DNA of 64,000 nucleotides from Diploscapter coronatus (lineage: Eukaryota > Nematoda > Chromadorea > Rhabditida > Rhabditidae): assembly GCA_964036155.1 (NCBI GenBank), contig OZ038422.1:62519201-62583200 (forward strand), in the 5' to 3' direction. Shown here piece after piece: positions 34,749 to 49,300 of this stretch (its first letter is position 1; every line of letters begins with the position of its first letter). The notes beneath the pieces are model-generated. The model saw only the letters and a list, made by a program, of their open reading frames with translations, searched no databases and was not told the DNA's origin. Made by a program: the position numbers and the translations under genes.

Positions 34749-37700
34749 AGAAAACTGTATGCCTTTTCTGCACTCTGAAATTTCTATACTCTCTAAAATT
34801 TAGTAGTTAAAAGCGTCGGTATGATCAAAGCCATTTCCAGCCGAACTTCAGCTATCAATCCCGAGCACTTTCCGGATTGTCTGCGTCTTTTCCGCTCTCT
34901 CATTTCGAAATGCTGTTTCCAAGTATCATCAGTCAATTTCTACCTCTCAAATCTCGGCTTCGCTCTCAGAAAACGCCCCCTAAATTTTGCATGAAACTCG
35001 CGAAATTTCATACAAGATGTGTGAATTTGGAGGAATGAAGTGAGAAGACGGTAGAATAAAAAATAATCTAAGCATTAAGAATATGGTGGACAAAAATAAA
35101 TAAGGTACACAAAATATAAATTGAAATAGTCTTAGAGCCAGGTTCAGAATGCATATACTTCGGAGTTGACGCACATTCAAAATTATAAAGATCCTAAAAT
35201 GAAAAAAAAAAAAAATCAATGATTATTTGATGATTCGATTAATCATTATATACTCAACTCAATAAATTTTTGTATCAAGGGAAGAAATTGCCATTTGTAG
35301 ACTGTAAATATCGATGGTGATTACGATAAGGCGATACGATATCCCAGATGATAAAGGGAAGATAATAATTGATAGAATGGAGGAAAGGAAGTCGAAAGAT
35401 AAATATTACCGAGCGCGTGTCGAAATGAATAATTGCCCAATTCTGCAGGAATTGATAAAAATTGTTCAGAAAATTATAGGATTACGTAAGTTATTAGAAT
35501 AAAAGATAATGCAATAATAAATCCTTCTCGTTTATAAATTTTCCTGAAGATAGAAATTTTATAATACACTAAAACTAAAACTAATTATCTGAACAGCGTC
35601 TTTTCAGTTTCTGAAACTAGAAACCAAAATGAAAAAAACCTCTAATTTACGAAATAAGCTAGACAGGTTACGGTAATTGAAACTCGAAATGAAAATTCGA
35701 AATTTGGAATGGAAATTGGGTTGAGCTGATGGAAAAACAAGCAGCAGAAAAGGATTGAGCTCATTTATCAAGAATTTCCAATTTTGAATGCATAAATGCG
35801 AAGGTGGACAGTGAAATGAATAAACTACTGAAGTAAATGAGAAATTTTCGAGGTAAAACAGAAATTTCAGGAAATGCGCTCGAATGTCGAAACGAATGAC
35901 CTTCCATCCGTCTTACAGTAGCGCGAAAAATTCAGACAAAGTTTGGAAATAGCAGAGAAAATTCGAAATTTCTATCAGTATGAATTTGAGAAAAAATCAA
36001 AGAAGCTTGATAAGTACAGAAATTTCAGGAAATTAACTTGAAATACACGAATTTTAATGATCGAAATTCAAGAATCAAACCTAAACACAAAATTTATAAG
36101 GTTGTCTTCAATATTTCGATATAATTATAAATTAAATTTCAGGACGATTAGGAATCTGGGTTAGAATAATTTCTGCAATAACTTGTGAGTCAGATAATTA
36201 GCCATAATCAATGAAGATCAATCGATGTAGGAATAAATAAAGTCGTAAATTTTCCATATCGGCTCATTTTGGTGAGTTTATCTGATTGAACACTATCGTA
36301 CCCCTAAATACTTCATGAAATACTAATAATCATAATCAAGAACAAGTCTGAATTTGATTTGAAAAATTTTAAATTCAAAGTCGAAGCTGGCAAAGATTCT
36401 ACAAAGCTGAACTTTATCGTTAAATCCTAATTGCACCTTCACACAAATTAGATGAATCAGTTGTAGAATTTTACCGTATCTCAGGAGAGAATAAGCATGA
36501 CCATCTGAATATTCAAATGATGCGCACGAGCTGAAGATTACTGTAGTCGACTAGAGAATGGGGAAAAGATGCAGAGAACGGAAATAGCGTGGAGAAGGAA
36601 TGGAGAAGAATGAAATGGGGCCAAGGCAGATTTTGGCAGGCGAATGCCGTACATCAGCCGACCACAGAACCGAGGCATTAATTATCCGACAAGCAATTCA
36701 GGAAATTAAAACAAAGGAACAGCGTGAATTCACAAGTTGAGTGAATGGAATTTAACCCTTGTCTGGTTAACCGGCAGTGTTTTGAGTTGTCTGAAGGAGT
36801 TTTTTCACAAAAATTGGATAAACTTTTCATACTTGTGGTATTTAAAAAAAAAATTCTTTAAAATATTTCCGACGATCTTATCTGATTAGGTTTCTAAAAA
36901 ATGTATCACAAAATTAGTAAAAACAGATTTTCGATCAAATTTGAATGGTCCTTCGCCGGATAAAGAAAAGCGAGCAAAGTACTGTGGGTATACAGAAAAA
37001 TTTTAATAATTTCTATCGATAAGGAAGGATTTACATTAAATCCGGATCTAGGAAGGGCGATCGTCAGAAAGTCCTTGCAACCTACCCCCAATATATCTTC
37101 TTAGCAAATATCTCTCTATAATCTGCAGTTAGTCAAAATTTTTACCAGTGCGACTTGGTAATATGACTATGATTTCACTATTGCGACTTACTCCCCGTAT
37201 ATTTTCTTTGTCTGACGAAAGTGCTCTCTAGATCTGATGAAATATGAAATTTCTTCCCAATAATAGCATCATAGCAACAAAAATCTTTTGATTAGAATGA
37301 TCACATTCTGCTAACAAAGGTTATCGTCAGACGCGCATAGACGATGAATCATTTCAATGCTATTTTTGGTTTAATTGTGATGCACTCTTCATAAAAGCGG
37401 CGAAAGCCTTGGCACAGCATTGCAGCAGCGCTACTGTTATAAATTTGTGCCAAGCTGCTCAGCCACTTCCGTCAATTTTATAAAGAATGCATCTTATTCA
37501 ATTAAATTTTATCAATTTGAAAGATAATATTCTAAACTGGTGATTTTCATTGAAAGTTAATTCAAGCAAAACAACTATAAAATCAAATTAATTTTCTCAA
37601 AATGAGATAAAATAGCTAACCTCTTAGCTCTCGTAATTTCGATGATATATCGACAGTTTAACAACTGCAAAATTCTGTCGATTTCAGAAAATTTCGAATA

Positions 37701-38439
37701 TTAGAAAAATTAATTTGAAAAATCGTTAAAAATCAAAATAATTAGATGAATTTGCCGGTCAGGATTGGCGTTTCTGGTGTCAAAGTGCGCGAATGCTATG
37801 CCGAATCAATTTGTGTATGGGGATGTTTGAATGCTTGACGCGGTCCATGTCAGAGGGTGAAAGATAAAAGATAGGGAGAAAAGCAAGGCTCGAGAATATG
37901 TCTCAGAGAGTGAAAAGCCTTGATGTCCTCCCTTTCATAGGCAATTAATAATACTGTCAAGTAGCTGCAATAGATGCAACAAGCCTTAGTTTAGGCTGTT
38001 CTAGTTGTTCCCAACATTGCGTCATTTGCATTTGAATGTTCAGCCAGACTATTGTTCTTCCATGAAGTACATCCACGAATCGATATTCCGATATTCAGGC
38101 TTAGCTTAGTCACGTGTTTTAGGATATTTGCTTGAGGATCCTTTTATTGATTACGATGTTTATTTCTTATTTCATTTTCCTAAATCTGTATGAATTATAA
38201 ATATCATAAAATTATTTTATCATCCTAAATGAAAAATCATTATCAGATCCAAAATTTAGAAATATCATGCATTATTTTGTTATCTTGCCATGTGCTCAAT
38301 AAATTTAAAAATATTAAGTGAAGCACATTTATTTATTTCAAATAAAAAACCAAATCCAATCATTTAGAATAGTTTTAAAATCTGCCGATAAAGCTGATAT
38401 AAAATTGGATTATCCGGTAATTTGGAAAGGTTGCAAAAC

Positions 38440-38838
38440 GGAAAAGGCGCAACACACTAAATAAATGCAATATAAAAACTTGACTGATCAGGTAGGGCGT
38501 CGAATGCTCAGAAACTAAGTCATGAGATGGGGGCTTCTTGAAAAGGATACAGATCTCGAAATTTCATATAAGGATAGGGTCTAATAGGCTGATTATTGCC
38601 TCAGAATGTGCTCCTCCATGTGCTCGCTATTTTGAGACTATGATCGGTCTATCCAGCCCTGTCCCTATCCCAATTCGCCCAGGTTTAAATTTATCAGGTC
38701 CGTGTTCTTGTGTCTTATTCAAGAAGTCTCCATCTCATGACCTAGTTTCTGAACATTCGACGCCCATTTGATCAGTCAAGTTTTTATATCGCACCTATTT
38801 AGTGTTGTGCTATTTCCAACCCATGTTGCGCTTTTTCC
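38440..38838. mobile_element. Large foldback element (about 400 bp) in the Hox intergenic region
   Basis: The left arm (about 38440-38545) contains AAAAACTTGACTGATCA, GGGCGTCGAATG, TCAGAAACTA and GTCATGAGATGG. The right arm (about 38711-38838) carries the same words in reverse complement and opposite order. The arms, roughly 105 bases with about 85-90% match by eye, flank a unique centre of about 165 bases. The right end has two or three degenerate copies of GTTGYGCTTTTTCC, and the left end has its complement once. It encodes nothing recognisable. Confidence 0.75.
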
Positions 38839-41800
38839 AAATAAATTTCACTAATGAAAACATGTTGCGACGTTGTGCCCTTTCCAAGAGGTCAGATTAC
38901 CAAGATCCCTTTTTCTTTGTTGTTTCTGTCTTCATGTTGCTTAGACTGCTGTCCTTCTGCATCTTTCGCCTTCATTCTTCTCCCATTTTTTCTTTTTCTC
39001 TTTTCCTAACCTCCAGCCTTCGTTCTCCCAATTCTGATTTATTGCCGTCCATTATCGAGCGGAATCGCAACTCACCTTAGTCTCTCCATCTTTTTTTTCT
39101 TTTCCTTTCATTTTCTCTATTCTTTTCTTTCTTTATTTCTTTCCTCTCTCATTTTTCCCTACTTTTCTTCTTTCTTCCTTTCACTATCTTTTCCTCTCGT
39201 ATTTTCTCAATATCTCTAACCGATCGTAAACGTCGATTGCCAACATGCGGCGGCCAAAACAACAATCTGCAAGCGACGAAAAAATTCGGAACCCACCCCA
39301 GACACAACAGAAGTATCGATTTTAAATCCACAATATATTGATTTTTAAGCTCAGAAATTTCATTCATTTAAAAAATTCGAATCAAAGCTGTACCTCATCG
39401 ATTAGAAAATTGAAAACAGCTTTAAGCTTAACATTATATTTCATTTTTTCAAAAAATAATTAGAGCTTACCTTTATTACGATTTATGAAGATCAGATAGG
39501 CTGAATAATATCGGTAGTAGAAATATAGATGGATAAAATTAGGATTTTAAAAAATTATTTTATTTCGACTTTTGATTCGGTTGTAGGAACGAGCTTATCT
39601 GAACACGCCGCGTTGCCGGCTGGGATAAATCTCGCTACTGCAGACCGAGTCAAAAACGACTTGAAATTTAGGAAATAAATTTTAAAATAGGTAAAAAATT
39701 TGAATTTCATTCGATTAGATCAAAGCTATGACAAACGATTGGAAAAAATTATGAAGATGCAGATCTTCAGCGGAAGAAAATAATACAGGTTTTGATTGAG
39801 CATAACTTTTTCGGAAAAATATTAAATGAAAAAATCGAACTAAAATGACCGAATGCAGATCGCTTTGATATAAAAATCTAATCAAAGCTGTGTCTGCGTA
39901 TTCTAGTCGATACTCCCATAAAAGACTGGCTATCGATAAACTAAGCACTCATTTTTCCAGCCATGCAGCCAAATTTACATGCACTAAACTGAGCGCCACT
40001 TCTGCAGGATTACTGATCAAGCCCGCCCACTCTAGTTACAGGTTAGTTGTAAGGTCGGATTGGGGGTAATCACTTTCCCAGGTAATAATCGGGGTAATGA
40101 TATTCGGGAGCAAGGCTGTTTGAGGTGAGAAATGTATACTCGAGTCCTAGAGTCTCATAGTTAGAAAAAGTGATTTTGCCTCTTGTCTAAGAACCACTTC
40201 TCCCCTTTTGCAATCGGAAAATTAAACCGTGCGGCATTTTGTAGCTGGAAAGCTTTCAAATTCGCTGATATAAAAATGTAAATAGAATCAAAAGTGTAAA
40301 ATTAGGAAATGAAAACGAGCGGGACGAGAATCTGTGAGTTCATTATTGCACACACTGATCTTTCTCTCTATCATTTTCTCTCTCGATCACTCGACACGCG
40401 AACGAGGCCACCAATCGTACATTTTATGGCATCGTTTAAGCTGTGAGAGAGCAACAAGGCAACAAGCAGACAGACACTGCGTCCTGCCATCGGACAAATT
40501 CAATCGAAAAAAAACTCGCTGGCTGAATCATACCAACTCTGATCTCCGATAGGGCTCAGCCTCTATGTGACGAAACCACATCTCATTTATAGCAATAGTT
40601 TACGATGTGGAGTCTATACAATTTAACTAAAGGATAGTTGTAAAGTGAAAACGCAGACGTCGTTCTCAAAAATCAATTTGTTTCGGCAAAATGAAAGAGG
40701 AAGCGATATGGAAGTCTTCGGGGTTCATTGATGGATCATTAGGCCTGTGGATGGGAGGAGTAGGGGAAGGAAAGGGGGAGTACGGTAGGTCATAGCCACG
40801 GGGAAGATATCGATCTAGAAATCTAGAAGCGACGCGAACGATGACTGGACGTGAAAATCGATATCTATGAGTTCAGTCGATATTTCGTATATTGAAATTC
40901 GCAAATTCTCATCGATCGAGCCTAGGCACTGAGGAGATTTTATTGCATTTGCCTGCCGAGATCGCTATCAGTGACTAACACGTTCTCGCTCCCCACTAAA
41001 ATTGGAAACTACGAGTCAAACCAGTAAGTTGTTGTTAGATTCGAATTCAAACATCGTAAAAGCGTTTATAAATATTGGGGCATTCAATAAATTGCTAGAA
41101 TTTTTCAAGGTTAACATTTTCTAACTCTGATGCTATTTTCATTTTCTATACCAATAAATAGCATGAGGAAAGCATGTATTTTAATTTATGAATTCGAAAA
41201 ATTTTCTAGAATGACCCAATAGATATCAATCGATTTTAACAGTGCTATCAGAACATATGAAATGATGAATGACTTACCGAATATGGACTTGTAGTCGAAG
41301 GGAATGAGACAGTGAAATTATTGGAATAGAATGACTTCAAGTAATAAAGTTGATTTACTACTGTTTTGCAAGAAGATGAAAAACTTACAAGATTGAATCG
41401 AGGAAGCTAGCTAATGCAAAACATTAATCAAAAACCTAGCGTGTCATGAGTATAAGAAAACCTTACATCATCGACCTTTTACTTATGAAAGCTTACACGG
41501 GGTCTTCAAAGTGGAAATCCTAATTCTTACTATGAAAACAGGGATTTTATTTAATGAATCGTAAGTCTAGAGAAGAATTCCTAAAAGTGCATTGTTCATA
41601 GGTGTAAATGTTAGGGATTTGGAAGACTAGTTTGAGAGAGAATTTAGTGATAGAGAAGCAGAAGTTGGGTGTCTGTTTGTGTGGTGTGCTAACTGTGCCG
41701 AAGGACCATTTATCTTGTCATCCTTGGGCCAAATCTTCGGGTCCCTCGCAATTCACTCGGAAGATATCGCAGCTACAGACTCCCCAGCTCTCCGAATGTT

Positions 41801-43301
41801 GTGGCAGCAAAGCAACTGTTCAGTGCCGATGTTTTATCCCAGTCCTTTATCCAGGATCTTTATCCTGCTTCTCTCTGTATCATTTATCTTGCGCCCCACT
41901 TAATTCCTCTCAGTACATTCGACTGCAGAATTGTCACAATATTTTGTGCCGGCCCCAAACAGCTGACAGGCAACGAGGAAGAATGCTAGAGAGGTACAGA
42001 AATTCACAACTCAAATCCAAAATACGAATTTTTGAAAGCAAGCAGTGGTTTGCGTTAGAATAAGAAGTCAACATAGTCTTAGGTATAAGGCAATTTGATA
42101 GGGTGCATAATCGTGAAGAAATTCAGTGGAAGTGCACTTTTTAATTGAAGTAGCTGCTAAAATGATATAAAAAAAATTTGAAAATTCTAATTCGGCTTGC
42201 AGAATAAGAGTGAACGATATGATGATTGATAGATGGAAATAGGTGTATGAAAAAATACCGTAAAGTTATTACATTCAGTGCATGACATAGTCCAAACGAG
42301 TCAAAAATTCAAATAGAGACTTACCTAGCCTAAACGAATTTTAAACTTCGATCAGATCGAAATATTGTGCGATCTCAAGCAAATTTCCGAATGTGGAAGA
42401 GGGGAAGGTCAAACTTTGTAAGGTGCAAAATTGGGCTGTGGGATAAATGAAATGTGTCTGAATGTCCGAAATGTCGCAAAGTAGACTGTTAAAGGGGGGG
42501 ATGGAAAAGGGGTCGTGCAACATAGAAAGACGCGATTCCGAGTCGTAAAATTAAAGAACCGACAGATCAATGCATTACTCGAAGAGAGCGGAGAGAAGCA
42601 GAAAGTGCAGATAGTCTGGATGCAAAAGGGCATTTGATAGAGATGAAAAGGTGCAGAGTAATTGATAGAAAGCGAGAGAAAAAGATACAGAAAAGTGAGA
42701 GATGGAGAAAATTTAAGAGAGGAAAAGATACAGAAGTAGCTCTGGCCGTCGTGAACCATAAATCAGCTCGTGGTGCCGTGCCGAAAGGAAGACGGCTAGA
42801 GAGAGAGAGTGAAGAGGAAGAGATGCAAATATGCAGACAGGCATACGCAAATGATGCAAATGAGACAAACATACAATATAGCAAACACAAATATTTACAA
42901 AATCCATCAAAATTATGGAAGGAAGATCTACAAGTTTTTTTCAAGTTCAAGAATATCAAGAGTAGACAAATTTTTCAAAATCTAAAAAAACGATAAAGTG
43001 GGGATTATTTAAAAGTGTGAATTAATTTTGTTATTATAAGAATACAAAAATAAATCCGACCTGAATATCTATTGTGTGACCCGGCAGATTTGTGTTGCAC
43101 AACATTGGGATTTGGGGACACTTTTGATGTTCTGGCGAAAAAGAGCCGCGGTGAGCAAAAGCGCCAACAGATACATCATAACGGACTAGGGCTCGGACAG
43201 GGTGGGGAGGTGGTGAGGATGAGAATAAATGCGAGGGTACCGACCTGGCAACTGCTGCTAACTAGATAGATAAAGATCCGAGCAAATCAGTTACTGTGAT
43301 A

Positions 43302-43439
43302 GCCTGCATAAGTCGCTTCAATAGTTTCGCATCGTTGCACGTGAAAGTGTTAAGGGAAGATAATCTTTTCCCTAACAAATTTTATACTACTTCACATGCA
43401 ACAACGCTACGATACAACTATTTTTTTTTCGAAATTGCC
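43302..43439. mobile_element. MITE, family B copy 3 (diverged)
   Basis: The left arm has CAATAGTTTCGCATCGTTGC and ACGTGAA; the right arm on the other strand has AATAGTTGTATCGTAGCGTT and GCATGTGAA, with a TTAGGGAA / TTCCCTAA pair near the centre. It shares CAATAGTTGCGCATCGTTGC with copy 2. No clear 8 bp target duplication remains. Confidence 0.6.
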
Positions 43440-46364
43440 GTTATTGTAAAATATACCAAAATATCGATTTTAAAAAATTATGCTAATAGAAAAAACCCAC
43501 ATATAGAATTTTAGTAGAAAATAAAAATTTTTATTTTTACAGAACTGGATTATTGATAAATAGCATGAACGACGAGTTTCTGAAAAGTAAAAATCTACCA
43601 TTTTAGTATCTCAGGTACGATAGAAGAGTTTATCAGTAAGATAATCGTACCTTTACCTAGGAGAAGATAAAATAAACATAAAGAAGTTTGACTCCATTCG
43701 TAGTATGTTATCTGATGCAAAGTAAGGGGGAAAATAGTAAAGGATCTAGAGAGATTTAGAGTGCAAAATGAGTGATAGTGGATAATTAGATATTTGGCGA
43801 AGATCAAAGACAGAAATTAGAATAATTGTTATTTGAGGAGAGGAGGCGTGAGAATTACTATCGCCTTTGGCAAAAAGTACTTTCTAATAGAAACTATTTG
43901 AAAATTGCTTATCAGAAACAATCCAAATATGAAAAATTTATTCAGCGAATTTATAAAAATCTGAACTTTTAATCAAATGACTCAAATTTTAAGTCATAGA
44001 TTTACATTTTCTTCAGATAAGCCTGTAAGCAACGATTTTGACACCAAAAATTGGTAGGGTGTGAAACCAAGACTTTCGGATTTCGTCTGAGTCTCTTCGG
44101 TCTCTCGATTTGGTGCGATGTTTCGTCTGTTCGAGTAAGTGAACTCACCACGAAAGATGGATTGTAGGCACTCTCTGTGCCTTGCCTTGCAGTTCATTCA
44201 TTCATTTCTCTGCATCTTTCGACTCTCTCCATATGTTCCGTATGTTGCACATCTCTCTATCAACTACGATCATCATTCATTTTTCGCAATTCATGCGTCG
44301 ACTTCTACGGAATATCGAATTTTTACTCTACCGACATTTATTAAAACATTGTTTTAGTTACAAATTTTAAAATTAGCATCTTCAGTAAAAGGTTTCCTAT
44401 TTCTATCCTGACAATTCAATCTTGAAAAATTTCTCATAATTTATCATTGGCATATGCAATTTTCTTCCGACATTTATATTTTCAAGAAGGAAAAAATTCG
44501 TGCAGGTGAATATTATGGATGAAGCTCGATTTAGTTCGCATTCGAAAGGGGCATTCCAGCTTTTCCTGCATTAATCTTCGCATTTTTCGTACCTTTTATT
44601 TCCTAGTTTATTTCTTTTACATCTCCCCAATTTTCAAACTATTTTCACGCTTCCCGATCTTTTTCCCATGCTCTATCGCAGTCATAAGTCATGTTCCGTT
44701 GCTTTATCCCTTGAGGCATCGTCTCTGCTTGTTTCCTCTCTCTATACTCTTCTCTCTATCTCTCGATAGATTGCAGTTCCCCTTTCAAATGCGACATCAT
44801 TATCGCCTGAATTAATTATGAGCTTGTGAGAATCTCTTTACAATTTTGCTTTTCATTGAATAACGCGCCCATTTTCGGCTATTTTGCGTGGTCCGATCAA
44901 TTTTCATAGTTCTAAGTTATAACATCAAAAACTACTGTACTTAAGGAATTTTTATAGAAACTATGAGGAAAGTGCCTTTATTTTGATTCTTCATTATCAT
45001 CGTATCGATTGATTATTTCTCAAGGGCGTTGTTTGATAAGAACATTCCTCCATTACTGTAGTCAGGAGAATTATTCCCTTCAAAATTCATATCTTCTAAT
45101 CACGAATAACTTATGGTTTTTTTGTTTCCTGTAAGAGTTTTAAGCAAGCTCCTATTAAATAATCAAATTTACTAAAAAAAAACTCTAAAAATAGAATCAC
45201 GACCACTTCTATTTTAATTTCTTGTAGGATTTTTGAGCAAGCTTCCATGAAAAGTTCAAATTTTCCCAAATTTTCTTTAAATATAAAAATTGGGAAATTT
45301 TTATGATCCAAGTTTTCCTACCCGCGCAATGACCCTTTGCGTCACCGTTCTGGCTGTCCTTCATCTACTCGCTCAACTCTGCCCTTCCAGTCAGTCAAAT
45401 TCGACTCTGTCAGACTTCTGTCTACAGTTGCTCCCCGTTCCTACCCTACGGTTGTCCTCACACTATGATTTACAGCCCTCTGTCCTCCTCTGCGTCTTCT
45501 CCCAAATCATCGACACTTAACCTATTCCACATTGCCATTCATCATTATCAATTTGTCCGATGGTCTTTATCCTTCTACTTCGTCTAATTACTAATCATAT
45601 CGACTAATTTATCGATTTTTTAAAAGCTTGGATGAGAGTGGAACGCCCTTCATGAAGATTTTTTTTATTTCCTATGGAATTTGATCGGTAATTCATCTTG
45701 GATAGAAAACGGAAGCAAGTTTCGAAGCCTTTCATTCCTTCCCTACATCGAGAAATCCTAAGGAGCGAGATTTTAGTGACTTTATTTTGATATCTCAAAA
45801 TTTTCAATTCAGCAAATCTTTTTTAAATCTTAATCATGTGAGTTCATTATGAGCACTGGAATTCTCAAAAAATTATGCATACTCCACCAATAATACTACA
45901 CCTACGATCAGCTTATTTATTTGCGAATTTCTATAATGTTACTTTTAGTCATTTTCAAGAGCAATTATATCAATATCATTCATGCCGAGCCTGACCCTCA
46001 CTCATCCTGATAATCCCACTATCAATCTCTTTGCGGCGTGGCAATATTTTGTATCATCGGCACCTCATAAATACCTTTAATTAGGCAATAAATTAGCTGG
46101 GTTTATCCTTCACCCTTCGTCTACCATGTCTTCTATTCTCCGATTCGCTGACCCCGCCCCTTGAGTGTGTCTTCTTGCAGATTCTCGTCGGCTGACTCGC
46201 CTACCCCCCGTCTCTCTCTCCTCCTTCCAATTGCCTGCTGCTCTCGAGGGTGTGATTTATTAGCCGTCTTGTGCTCAGCCGACACTTCACCAATTCCTGC
46301 ACCCCGTGCACTCACAATTGCGCCCACCGACGCCAAGTTGCTGCACCAATTGCGCCAATCGGAC

Positions 46365-49300
46365 ATGACCACTTGCCGATTGGAGCCGGTCGACACGACC
46401 CCGTTCGCCCAAGCGTACTACCAACCACCGGAATGGCATCCACAGTGTTACTCGCCGTATGCGTCAACCAGGTAAAATGCCAAATTTGTGTTTCACTTTG
46501 TAGGCCGTCGCTCATGTGAAAAGTAATTTTAAGCGCTGAACTTTATAAGAAAGAAAGCTGGCGGTGGGCTAAGCAGTATTGAAGAACTCGTACGGGGGCG
46601 CTGCTAATTTCCACCGATTTCATTCATATCATCCTAATTCGTTTGATCATGAAAAGTGATCCGTCAAAATTGCACCAAAACGCGCGACATGATGAGATAA
46701 AATGTGTGTGGCGAACGAGATAATTCATCACATTCATCATCGCCTCTGTAAACACACAGTGAAATGAATTGTTGAATGTGTTGGTTGGGTGAGGGGGGGA
46801 AAGAAAATGACGAAGTGGTTGGTTGAAAGCATATGAAGGGCGAATGGGGGAAGAGTTGCTGCCGATGGGGAGAAGGTCGATCCATCACCTGAAGGAGGGA
46901 AGGAAGGGCTATCAAGCAAGCAGCTGAAGCAAAAGCATCACTAGATCGGTCTGTGTCCACTTCAAGCGCGTCTGCGAACGAACCAGCATCATCGGCCTAT
47001 TAGCCCTCTTTTGGTCTTCATTCATTTAGTTTCTTTGTTCTCGGCACTAAAAAGATTTCTTCGTCTGCAGTGAGCAGAAACCTTCTCAGCATCAGCTTAT
47101 TAGTCTAGTTGATTTTTTCATTGAAGTTTCCTGATAGTTCATGGATAAGATTATCTTGCCTGATGAACAACGAAACCTATCAAATTTATAAATAGGACTC
47201 TAAAGACCAACTCAAATTCGCCAAAGAGTTCAGCTTTCGATTTTTCTAACCTATGAAATCAAAATTGAGTTAGTTTATCGATGAAGATCAGCAGCTTTTG
47301 TCCATCGAAATCATATCTTTCTTCGAGATATCAGCTAATGGACGAATTTTCAGAGATGTCCAAGTCAATGGCATGCCCATATCTGTGCCAGTCACATCAG
47401 GTTATTCACCCCTCGCCGCTCCTCCCTCTACTTCTGATATCTGGGCTACTGGACCAACCACGACTCCAGCCACATTCGTCGGACCGGTAGTCTCAGTCCA
47501 ACCTACACCAGCGCCAAACACCTACAAATGGATGCATACGCGACGAGCTCACAGACCTACAGGTATTAATTTAGCCTTTTTTAATTTGAAAAAAGTAATA
47601 TTGTAAAGTAAAGCATGATCAATATACATTTTCTTTAATTTGACGCTACCAAAGTGTTATTCCTCAGGCCTTATTTCTATGTGAAGTTTGACTACGGTAA
47701 AGGTGCGAAACACGCAATGCTATTCTAGCAAATTACACCCTGCAATTATAATGAATCCTCGTGTAATCCAATTATCGGTGATTTATCTGCCTGTGTGTTT
47801 GTCTCAATAATCTACTTGAGATCTACTTCTCGTATCGATTCATCTCTTCCCTATCTCTTGTCTCACCGTCAGCCGAGCGGCCCAAACAGATCCATCATTT
47901 CTTATCACCTCTGGGGACCTTGCTTCTTTCTTTCTCATTGCCTCTCGCCCTTTCCTCCATTACTCCAGCTTATCTCGTTTCAACTTAAAGCTTGAGATTT
48001 CAATTTCAATTTTACATCTTGTAAAATTGCGACTACTTCAAAGTCAATTTTTCTTCGTGTGTATCGAATTTCGTGTGATTTAAAAAACTTTTTCTTTCTG
48101 ATTTTAGGAACTTTCTTATGAAAATTTTAGATTGGATCTCGGTTTTATGGGTTTTCTTTCACTTTTTTTCTTAGTCATCCTTTCATGCGGTCTAGGCGCT
48201 TTTTATGCTAGCCGCTAATTATGCTGCTGCGAATAGCTCGTAATTGCCCGTCGTCCCTCACGTACCGTATTCAAATGACATTTGGGGTAGAGAGAAGGGT
48301 TAGAGAAAGGCAGATTCAGACACCCAAACACTGCGAGTGAATTGTCAATCATTCCACTATTCCTCTCCTACTTTTCGAATTGCGAAATAGCGTACAAAAT
48401 CGAGAGACGGAGCGCAAAGAAAGTTGGCGTCGCACGTGAGAGAAACCTGCATTATCGACGAGAATTGACATACGGTAGATGCATCTTATCGATTTTCGAT
48501 AGACTAAATCACGAGAGTAGAGAAATGGAAGCTAGAATATTCTAATTTTAGAAATGACTTCTAAATTTGGTTTCTTCCTTATTTTTAAGACACAGCTACC
48601 GTAGTCACCAAATTGCGAGTAGAGGGGATTTGCATTGGATCTGTTCGACATTTGCACGTCAAAACGCAACCAACCAGAAATTGCTCTTCTATTCCTTGAG
48701 AACCGAAAATAAAGAGGGAATGATCAGCCACGAAAAACAAAGAATTCTTTAAAATAACTTTTACCTAGAGATTAAAGTATGAAAAATTTCAGTTCGAAAG
48801 CCAAAGGTCGCTCCTGAAATCAAGGTACCACAAACAGTCGAAAATGCCCCGATCACCAACAGCTCTTCGACATCACCGATCGAACCGAACCGGACGAACT
48901 TCAGCACGCACCAGTTGACAGAACTCGAGAAGGAATTCCACACCTCCAAATATGTGAACAGGACCAGGAGAAACGAAATTGCACAAGCGCTCAACCTACA
49001 TGAAGCTCAAGTGAAGGTATGACCAAATGGGCAACTGGATAATTCGTCACCTACGAAATAGTATAGCAAAAGATCTCTTCCTACCTTGCCCTATACCCTT
49101 AACTGTGGGTAACGAAGTGACGAATTATCCAAATGACAATGCCAAAATTAACATTCAAATTGAGTATACGAAATATATCACCATTTTTTCCCGACTCCTC
49201 TAGCCTGGCACATAATCGATAGTCATGTAGAAAGTTATTTTTATATGATGCACAATGGATTTTTTCTAGATAACTTTGTAGTTTAATACTTACGTCTAAA

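Larger units (their letters stand above)
32220..46364. other. 14 kb divergent intergenic region between lin-39 and ceh-13
   Basis: This is the shared upstream space of two head-to-head Hox genes, so it is the likely home of their enhancers. I recognise no coding gene in it. It holds foldback elements (32703-32814, 38440-38838, 43302-43439), a strong short hairpin (33818-33897), an AAG microsatellite, a 110-base pyrimidine tract (about 39081-39190), a purine-rich tract (about 42630-42860) and a Hox/PBC-like word at 42224-42237. The patch at 41600-42060 is open in all three plus frames but carries no domain signature, and I treat it as non-coding. Confidence 0.6.

Noticed and set aside
37405..37459. 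Second hairpin with CTTGGCACA / TGTGCCAAG arms
   Set aside because: Only nine continuous base pairs plus a few more across bulges; too weak to list as an RNA gene, although its place between Hox genes made it worth checking.
41608..42063. 151-codon open frame between the Hox genes
   Set aside because: All three plus frames are open in this patch, no splice or domain pattern is visible and the amino-acid composition is not protein-like; treated as chance in a less AT-rich patch.
42560..43000. Open frames of 110-130 codons on both strands
   Set aside because: They follow from a purine-rich strand that lacks stops by composition; no known motif.
32220..46364. Copies of mir-10 or mir-231 in the Hox intergenic region
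   Set aside because: I looked for the mature sequences as I remember them on both strands and found neither.
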